A stretch of DNA of 64,000 bases from an uncultured Clostridia bacterium. Lineage in GTDB: Bacteria; Bacillota; Clostridia; Christensenellales; Borkfalkiaceae. Under the pieces are notes generated by a model. It did no database searches. It was not told the origin of the DNA and saw nothing but the letters and a program-made list of their open reading frames with translations. How positions within the stretch are numbered: position 1 is the stretch's first letter; every line of letters begins with the position of its first letter. Both the position numbers and the translations under genes were made by a program. This document shows positions 55,272-60,816 of this stretch, one piece after another. The DNA is taken from the NCBI GenBank assembly GCA_944327625.1, contig CALVHL010000007.1, positions 28,882 to 92,881 of the forward strand. Direction: 5' to 3'.

Positions 55272-55571
55272 ATGTGGTATAACTGTAACTCCTGCAACCG
55301 CTCGCTCTGCGGCTGCGGGCTTTTGAACTTACTCTGCGGCTGTCGCAATAGCGGCTGTAACTCCTGCGGGTGCGCGTCGGCGTACAGCTCCGACGGCTGC
55401 TCGTCCTGCAATTCGTGCTCGTCCTGCGACAACAGCTGTGCTTACGATGCGTATTACGCCGCCCAGTACGGCCTCGTCGGGCGTTCGACTTCCTGCGGCT
55501 GTTCGTCCTGCGGCAACAGTTTCTTTAATTGCTGTTCGTCCTGCGGCAACTGCTCCTGCAACGGCTGTTAG
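55272..55571 (+). CDS. Cysteine-rich small protein (23 Cys in 99 residues)
   Basis: Unrecognised. It opens 'MWYNCNSCNRSLCGCG' and continues with repeated C-x2-C and C-G-C units ('CSSCNSCSSCDNSC', 'SCGCSSCGNSFFNCCSSCG') in a Ser/Gly/Asn background, split by a Tyr/Ala block 'AYDAYYAAQYGLVG'. There is no signal peptide. TAAGG lies about 9 bases before the ATG. Being just downstream of sigG, a spore-coat or cortex structural protein cross-linked by disulfides, or a metal-binding protein, are the two readings. A strong terminator follows, so it is a separate transcript. Confidence 0.7.
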   Translation: MWYNCNSCNRSLCGCGLLNLLCGCRNSGCNSCGCASAYSSDGCSSCNSCSSCDNSCAYDAYYAAQYGLVGRSTSCGCSSCGNSFFNCCSSCGNCSCNGC

Positions 55572-55600
55572 TCCTGCGGCTGAGTTCTCGGTAAAAGGTG

Positions 55601-55642
55601 GGGGAGCCTGCATATAATCTGCGGGCTCCCCGTATTTTTTTG
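55601..55642 (+). terminator. Terminator after the cysteine-rich gene
   Basis: GGGGAGCC pairs with GGCTCCCC (55624-55631) over a long loop, then a run of T. Confidence 0.85.
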
Positions 55643-55658
55643 TATAACCTTTTGCCTT

Positions 55659-56450
55659 ATGGTAAAAAATAGATATATGCGCAAACTCAGGCAGTGGTTC
55701 AATTATTTTTCGGATAAGCGGTTTTCGACGATAGCGGGCACGCTCGTCTATTTTATGCTGATGTCTTTCACGCCCTTTTTATTCTGGCTGACGCTCGTAT
55801 TCGGCAGAATAGACCTCGACAACCTCATCTCGCACGAATTGTTCGCCGCGGTATTGCCCGTCATTAGCTATTTTCAGGACGCGGCGGAGAGCGCGACGGC
55901 GGGGGCGGGGCTGCTGCTCCTTCTCACCTCGCTGTGGTCGTCGACAAATTTTTTCTATCACCTCAGACGGAGCGGCGAAATAATCTACGACGCCGCGCAG
56001 AAGAAGAACGGGCTGACGCTCCGCCTGTCGTCGCTCGTCATAGTATTCGCCACCTTTGCGCTCGTCGCCGCTGCCGCCGCCCTGCCCGTGTTCAGCTATA
56101 ACGTCCTCAACCTCATCATGCCCGAACTGTTGTCGGAGGCGGTGTCGCTCACCTTCATAACCATGATCGCCGTGTTCGTCGCCTACATTTTAAACGTATT
56201 CGCCTGCCCGTACAGAATGAATTTCGAGATTGCCATAGCGGGCAGTCTGCTGACCGTCGCGCTCTGGCTGGTGTGCGCGGCGGGCTTTACAATCTATCTT
56301 AAATTCGCCAACCTGCAAAAGCTCTACGGCGCGATTGCCGCCGTCATTGTCTTTCTGCTGTGGTCGTATCTCATGGTAAACAGCCTCGTAATCGGCATGA
56401 TCTACAACGGCAGAATGCTCGTCGAGCGGCGCATAAAAAAACTGTTTTGA
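55659..56450 (+). CDS. YihY/BrkB-family inner-membrane protein
   Basis: A 263-residue polytopic protein of the family once called ribonuclease BN or virulence factor BrkB; its function is unsettled. Six membrane segments: about 24-48, 83-100, 120-145, 152-175, 185-210 and 218-245. 'STIAGTLVYFMLMSFTPFLF' matches the conserved first helix. ATG 55659 has no clear Shine-Dalgarno; ATG 55677 (shorter by six residues) is an alternative. It starts 17 bases after the previous terminator's T-run. Confidence 0.85.
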   Translation: MVKNRYMRKLRQWFNYFSDKRFSTIAGTLVYFMLMSFTPFLFWLTLVFGRIDLDNLISHELFAAVLPVISYFQDAAESATAGAGLLLLLTSLWSSTNFFYHLRRSGEIIYDAAQKKNGLTLRLSSLVIVFATFALVAAAAALPVFSYNVLNLIMPELLSEAVSLTFITMIAVFVAYILNVFACPYRMNFEIAIAGSLLTVALWLVCAAGFTIYLKFANLQKLYGAIAAVIVFLLWSYLMVNSLVIGMIYNGRMLVERRIKKLF

Positions 56451-56454
56451 AATG

Positions 56455-56485
56455 CGTTGGTTGAAGCATATATGTGGGGTAATTG
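56455..56485 (+). repeat. Diverged third copy of the hemW-leader repeat
   Basis: It matches copy 2 (1911-1943) at 25 of 31 bases, including the CATATATG core and GGGG. It lies directly after the YihY gene. Confidence 0.5.
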
Positions 56486-56541
56486 AATATTTCGCCTTAA
56501 AAATCCGCGCGGCTTCCGCGCAGAAAATCTCCCGCAATCGC

Positions 56542-56573
56542 GCAAAAAAATAACCCTTCCGTCGGGAAGGGTT
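56542..56573 (-). terminator. Terminator of the degV pair (minus strand)
   Basis: AACCCTTCC and GGAAGGGTT form the stem. On the minus strand it is followed by a T-run (A-run at 56544-56550 on +). Confidence 0.8.
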
Positions 56574-56578
56574 GTCTT

Positions 56579-57454
56579 TCAGTATATGACCGAACAGCCG
56601 CAGCCAAGCGCGCCGGGGCCGATATGTATCGCTACGCTCAGCGACAGCGGATCGATGTATTTTACGGGGCAGTCGGGGAATTCTCGTTTTAGCTCCTCGG
56701 CGAAGATTTCGGCTTCTTCGAGGTTGTCGGTGTGCGCAACGCCCAGCGCAATCTTACCCGTTGCGCGCTGCTCTGAAAAGCGTGTTTCAAGGTCGTGGCG
56801 CAGCGCGTCTATCATCACCCGCTTTGCGTCGCGCATCTTTCTGACCTGCGCGTACTTGTCCAGCACCTGCCCCTGTATCTGCAATACTGGCTTGATTTTC
56901 AGCAGAGTGCCTATCGCCGCGACGGCGGGGGTAATCCTGCCGCTCTTTTTAAGGAATTTCAGCGTTCCCACGGCAATATATATCGACGAAAGCTCTGCCG
57001 TGGCGTTCAGCCAGTCGTTAATTTCCCTTGCGCTCTTGCCGTCTTTTATCATATTCACGCAGTCATAGACGGTCACTTTCTGCGTCAGCGAAACCCTGTG
57101 ATTGTCAAGCGAATAGACCTTGCCCTTGAACTCCGGCTCGCTCTCCGCCATATTCTTTATGGTCAGCGCCGTCTGCGAAAGTCCGCTCGACAGCGGCAGA
57201 TATATTATCTCGTCGTGCGTCTTCAAAAGCCGTCTCCATCTCTCGGCAACGTCGTATGGGTTGGGTTGCGAAGTGGCGACGGTGGTCGCGTCGTCGGTCA
57301 GCGCGGCGTAGAACTGTTCCTTGGAAAAGCCGTCCTCCTCGAAGTGCAGTTCGCTGTTGATGAGCAGGGGAGTGGGCTGTATTTCAACGCCCAGCGCCGC
57401 CGCTTCCTCTGCCGTCAGACCGCAGTTGCTGTCCGTAACTATTGCTATGCTCAT
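56579..57454 (-). CDS. DegV-family fatty-acid-binding protein (copy 2)
   Basis: A 291-residue cytosolic protein. It opens 'MSIAIVTDSNCGLTAEEAAA' and has 'TVATSQPNPYDVAERW', 'YLPLSSGLSQTALTIKNMAE' and 'FLKKSGRITPAVAAIGTLLK', all typical of DegV. These proteins bind one fatty acid; FakB versions present it to the kinase FakA, which is not in this window. ATG 57454 with GGAGAGAG upstream is preferred to a TTG at 57469. It is the downstream member of a tandem pair, 131 bases after the other copy. Confidence 0.92.
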   Translation of the reverse strand: MSIAIVTDSNCGLTAEEAAALGVEIQPTPLLINSELHFEEDGFSKEQFYAALTDDATTVATSQPNPYDVAERWRRLLKTHDEIIYLPLSSGLSQTALTIKNMAESEPEFKGKVYSLDNHRVSLTQKVTVYDCVNMIKDGKSAREINDWLNATAELSSIYIAVGTLKFLKKSGRITPAVAAIGTLLKIKPVLQIQGQVLDKYAQVRKMRDAKRVMIDALRHDLETRFSEQRATGKIALGVAHTDNLEEAEIFAEELKREFPDCPVKYIDPLSLSVAIHIGPGALGCGCSVIY

Positions 57455-57585
57455 ATTCTCTCTCTCCAAAATATTCTCTGTCGTCCCGCGGCGCGACCTT
57501 GCGCCCCGCGTAAAATCTCTGTCGCCTCCCGTCTTGTCGCGGCTTTCAAAAAATGTGCCCTCCCGATAGGGGAAGGCGTAGTTTG

Positions 57586-58452
57586 TCAGTACTTGATGAA
57601 TGTCGCGCAGGCAAGAGCTCCCGGCCCGATATGGCAGGCAATGCTGAGCGGGAGCGGATCGACAAAATCGACGCTCAGGTCGGGGAAGCGCTGTTCAAGC
57701 TCCGTTTTAAAGAGCGCGGCTTCCTTGTCGTTCTGCGTGTGCGCTATCGCCAGCGTCATTTTGCTCTGTTCCCTCAGTTGCTTGAAGCGGGTGTCGAGGT
57801 CGTGCGCAATCGCGTCCGCCATAATTTTCTTGGCTTCCGTAATCTTTCTGACTTTGGCAAACTGATCGAGCTTGAACCCCTGTATCTGCAATACGGGTTT
57901 AATTTTGAGCAGTGTGCCTATCGCCGCGACGGCGGGGGTAATTCTGCCGCCCTTTTTGAGGTATTTGAGCGTGTCGACCATTATGTAAATGGAGGACTGC
58001 ATCTTGGTCGCCAGCAGATAATCGCGTATTTCCTCTGCCGTCTTGCCCTCTTTTTCAAGCTTGACTGCGTCCATTACCGATTGGCGCTGGGACACGGAAA
58101 TGCGCTGGTTGTCAACGACGATTACCTTGTCGCCGAATTCCGTCTCGGCATACCGCGTGAGCGTGTTGCAGGTCTCGGAAAGTCCGCTCGACATGGGGAT
58201 ATGAACTATCTTGTCGTGCGTCTTCAAGAGATCTTCCCACACTTCGCCCACGTCGTAAGCGCTGGGCTGCGAGGTCGAAATTTGCACGTCCTCGCCGAGT
58301 TTTTTATAGAACTCGTCATGGCTGAGGTTTACGCCCTCAAAATACTGTTTGCCGTCGACGAGGAAGGGCATGGGTATTACGCTTATGCCCAGCTCTTTCG
58401 CCTCCGCCTGTGTTATATCGCTGTTACTGTCTGTTACTATTGCCGTTTTCAT
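57586..58452 (-). CDS. DegV-family fatty-acid-binding protein (copy 1)
   Basis: A 288-residue paralogue of the next gene ('MKTAIVTDSNSDITQAEAKE', 'ISTSQPSAYDVGEVWEDLLK', 'HIPMSSGLSETCNTLTRYAE'). Both share 'GRITPAVAAIGTLLKIKPVL' and 'LQIQG', showing tandem duplication followed by divergence in the lipid-pocket regions. Two DegV copies with different pockets usually means two acyl preferences. AAAAGAGGG precedes the ATG, and a consensus promoter lies 48 bases upstream. Confidence 0.93.
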   Translation of the reverse strand: MKTAIVTDSNSDITQAEAKELGISVIPMPFLVDGKQYFEGVNLSHDEFYKKLGEDVQISTSQPSAYDVGEVWEDLLKTHDKIVHIPMSSGLSETCNTLTRYAETEFGDKVIVVDNQRISVSQRQSVMDAVKLEKEGKTAEEIRDYLLATKMQSSIYIMVDTLKYLKKGGRITPAVAAIGTLLKIKPVLQIQGFKLDQFAKVRKITEAKKIMADAIAHDLDTRFKQLREQSKMTLAIAHTQNDKEAALFKTELEQRFPDLSVDFVDPLPLSIACHIGPGALACATFIKY

Positions 58453-58499
58453 ATCGTAAAATTCAATAATCGCCCTCTTTTAAGAATGAGTATGTCATA

Positions 58500-58528
58500 A
58501 TTATATATGATAAACGCCGTTAAGTCAA
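58500..58528 (-). promoter_or_regulatory. Promoter of the degV pair
   Basis: On the minus strand TTGACT (58528-58523), 17 bases, TATAAT (58505-58500). Confidence 0.8.
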
Positions 58529-58546
58529 TGACTTTGCGGGGGATAA

Positions 58547-58918
58547 TTACAATTCGGCAATCGTTTCTATCTCTACGAGACAGTCCTTGGGAATATCCCT
58601 CACCGCCACGCAGCTCCTCGCGGGGCAGGAGGTGAAATAGTCCTTATACACGTCGTTGAAGTCGGAAAAGTCTGCAATGTCCGCGAGGAAGCAGACCGTC
58701 TTTATGACTTTATCCATCGACGAACCCGCCGCTTCAAGCAGCGCTTTGACGTTCTCGCAGACCTGTTTCGTCTGTTCCCTGATGTTTTCCGCCTCTATTT
58801 TTCCGCTTGCGGGGTTTACGGGTATCTGCCCGCTCGTAAAGACCAGTCCTCCCGCAATTTTCGCCTGGGAGTAGGGGCCTATCGCTGCGGGTGCCTTATC
58901 GGTGCTTATCGTCTTCAT
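58547..58918 (-). CDS. ridA: RidA-family enamine/imine deaminase
   Basis: A 123-residue trimeric-type protein that hydrolyses reactive 2-aminoacrylate and related enamines released by PLP enzymes such as threonine dehydratase. Signature parts are 'APAAIGPYSQAKIAGGLVFT', 'GQIPVNPASGKI' and the C-terminal 'CPARSCVAVRDIPKDCLVEI', with the conserved catalytic-site Arg and Glu. It lies 12 bases downstream of the threonine dehydratase gene, a direct functional link: the dehydratase makes the enamine and RidA clears it. Confidence 0.95.
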   Translation of the reverse strand: MKTISTDKAPAAIGPYSQAKIAGGLVFTSGQIPVNPASGKIEAENIREQTKQVCENVKALLEAAGSSMDKVIKTVCFLADIADFSDFNDVYKDYFTSCPARSCVAVRDIPKDCLVEIETIAEL

Positions 58919-58930
58919 GGTTTTCGCTCC

Positions 58931-60136
58931 TTAATCTATAACTTTGAAACCGCCCTTTTTGAGGCTGTCCTTAATCTTTCTGATGTGCTCGGCGTTCCTC
59001 GTCTCTATCTGCAATTTGAGATAGCAGCCGTTTACGTCCGTGCCCTCGTTGCTGCGCTCGTGCAGGACGGCGGTGACGTTGCCGCCGCAGCCCGCAATTA
59101 TCTGCGAAACGGCGACCAGCTGTCCGGGCTTGTCCATCAGTTCGAGCGTCAGCGAACACTGTCTGCCGCTCATCAGAAGTCCGCGGTTGATGACGCGCGA
59201 CAGTATGGTAACGTCGATATTGCCGCCCGAGATGAGGCAGACGACTTTCTTGCCCTTGATGTCGGGTATTTTATTGAACATAACCGCCGCAAGCGAGACC
59301 GCGCCCGCGCCCTCGGCAATCATCTTCTGTTTTTCGATGAGCGCGAGAATGGCTGCCGAGACCTGATCGTCGGTCACGGAAACTATCTTGTCGACGTATT
59401 TGGAACACATCTCGTAGGTGCTCTTGCCGGGCTCTTTGACGGCAATGCCGTCGGCAATGGTAGAGACGGAGACAAGCGCTTCCAGCTTGTGGTGTTCGAG
59501 CGAGTTGAGCATACTCGGCGCGCCCGCCGACTGAACGCCGTAGACCTTGATGGAGGGGTTGAGCGATTTGACTGCAAACGCCAGTCCGGCGATAAGTCCG
59601 CCGCCGCCGACGGGAACGACTATCGCGTCGGTGTCTTTGAGCTGGTCGATAATTTCAAGACCGATCGTGCCCTGACCTGCAATGACCTCCTCGTCGTCGA
59701 AGGGGTGAATGAGGGTATAGCCCTTTTCCTCTTTAAGGCGTTCCGCCTCGTTGTGCGCGTCGTCGTATACGCCGGGCACGAGCACGACTTCCGCGCCGTA
59801 GCTCTTTGTCGCCTCGACCTTGGATATGGGTGCGCCGTCGGGCATACAGATTATGGACTTAATGCCGAATTTCTTTGAGGCGAGCGCAACGCCCTGCGCG
59901 TGGTTGCCCGCCGAGCAGGCAATAACGCCCTTGGCTTTTTCTTCTTCGGTAAGGCAGGAAATCTTATAGTAAGCGCCCCTGACCTTGAACGAGCCTGTAA
60001 CCTGCAGGTTTTCGGTTTTGAGATAGACTTCGCAGCCGCACTGTTCTGAAAGGGTGGGCGAATAGATCATGTCCGTCTGTCTTATTTCGTCCTGCAAGAC
60101 GTATTTAGCGTGATAAATTTTATCAAGTGTCAGCAT
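58931..60136 (-). CDS. ilvA: Threonine ammonia-lyase (threonine dehydratase)
   Basis: A PLP enzyme of 401 residues making 2-oxobutanoate from threonine. The PLP lysine is in 'LQVTGSFKVRGAYYKI', the phosphate-binding glycine loop is 'VVPVGGGGLIAGLAFAV', and 'ACSAGNHAQGVALASKKFG' is family-typical. A C-terminal ACT-like domain (about 325-401) allows allosteric control. The length fits both biosynthetic IlvA short forms and catabolic TdcB-like enzymes, so the metabolic direction is open. ATG 60136 with GAAGGTG upstream is used, not a TTG 15 bases earlier. Co-transcribed with ridA. Confidence 0.93.
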   Translation of the reverse strand: MLTLDKIYHAKYVLQDEIRQTDMIYSPTLSEQCGCEVYLKTENLQVTGSFKVRGAYYKISCLTEEEKAKGVIACSAGNHAQGVALASKKFGIKSIICMPDGAPISKVEATKSYGAEVVLVPGVYDDAHNEAERLKEEKGYTLIHPFDDEEVIAGQGTIGLEIIDQLKDTDAIVVPVGGGGLIAGLAFAVKSLNPSIKVYGVQSAGAPSMLNSLEHHKLEALVSVSTIADGIAVKEPGKSTYEMCSKYVDKIVSVTDDQVSAAILALIEKQKMIAEGAGAVSLAAVMFNKIPDIKGKKVVCLISGGNIDVTILSRVINRGLLMSGRQCSLTLELMDKPGQLVAVSQIIAGCGGNVTAVLHERSNEGTDVNGCYLKLQIETRNAEHIRKIKDSLKKGGFKVID

Positions 60137-60168
60137 AAAAAACACCTTCAAAAGTAATATTTCACAAT

Positions 60169-60197
60169 ATTATACTATCCGCCGCATAAAATGTCAA
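60169..60197 (-). promoter_or_regulatory. Promoter of ilvA-ridA
   Basis: Minus strand TTGACA (60197-60192), 17 bases, TATAAT (60174-60169): a perfect consensus. Confidence 0.88.
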
Positions 60198-60278
60198 CGA
60201 TTGCGGCAAATTTTCGCATAATTATTCAGATAATGTATATCGCCGCCAATTTTTTGCGGGCTTTGCGGTGAACATTGC

Positions 60279-60570
60279 GGCGCAAAGGAGAGGGGATAGG
60301 GTTATTTTTATGTTTTTGCGGCGGGTAAACTTGCGCAGAGGAGAGGATTTAGGCGAAAATCCCCGAATGGGAATTTTCGCCTAAGCGTCGCTGCGCCCGC
60401 ACGAGCGGGCGCAGTGTGTGTAATATAACGACGATAACAGAACAATGCGCCGACAGCCGTAAAAATTGGGGGTACTTTGGGGGTAATGTTTTAAAAAATC
60501 AAAAAAAGTGCTGAGATTTGACTGAAAACCAATCAAAAACAGCACTTTTTATGGCGCAGAGGAGAGGATT
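60279..60570. other. Repeated copies of the tRNA-Ser 3' end: probable integration-site scar
   Basis: The 17-mer GCGCAGAGGAGAGGATT is present inside the tRNA-Ser 3' half (60554-60570) and again at 60333-60349. A looser copy lies at 60279-60297. Duplicated tRNA 3' ends are the footprint of tyrosine-recombinase elements. No integrase or cargo lies between the copies. The spacer (60350-60553) holds a long dyad (TTAGGCGAAAAT, 60349-60384), a perfect CTGCGCCCGC palindrome (60391-60414), the tandem TTGGGGGTA/TTTGGGGGTA (60466-60486) and the tRNA terminator. Confidence 0.55.
60503..60550 (-). terminator. Terminator of the tRNA-Ser transcript
   Basis: AAAAAGTGCTG (60503-60513) pairs with CAGCACTTTTT (60540-60550), with an inner TTTGACTG/CAATCAAA stem. 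On the minus strand it is followed by T residues. Confidence 0.7.
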
Positions 60571-60641
60571 CGAACCTCCGTACGTATTCCTACGTAACAC
60601 GATTTCGAGTCGTGCGCATTCGACCACTCTGCCACCTCTGC
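60552..60641 (-). tRNA. tRNA-Ser (anticodon CGA)
   Basis: Read on the minus strand, the 7-bp acceptor stem GCAGAGG/CCTCTGC is complete, with G73 and an encoded CCA (60554-60552). The anticodon stem ends in loop CTCGAAA, giving anticodon CGA for serine codon UCG. A long variable arm (TTACGTAGGAATACGTA) is typical of tRNA-Ser. The T-arm GGAGGTTCGAATCCTC is intact. Confidence 0.96.
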
Positions 60642-60740
60642 AAAGGTCTTATTAAGTTTATATAAATATCGGCAAAAAATCAAGCGTTTTTATCCCTCCA
60701 AAGCAAAAAATTTTTTTGTCGCCCTATTTTTCGTTGACAG

Positions 60741-60779
60741 TTAATTCCTATTGACAAGGTAGGAATTAAATGTTATAAT
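60741..60779 (+). promoter_or_regulatory. copA promoter with a 10-bp dyad operator
   Basis: TTGACA (60751-60756), 17 bases, TATAAT (60774-60779). TTAATTCCTA (60741-60750) and its exact complement TAGGAATTAA (60760-60769) flank the -35 and the spacer. The dyad is placed where a repressor would block polymerase. Confidence 0.82.
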
Positions 60780-60816
60780 GCCCTTGCAAATCAACTTTTA
60801 AGGTAATATAATATAA

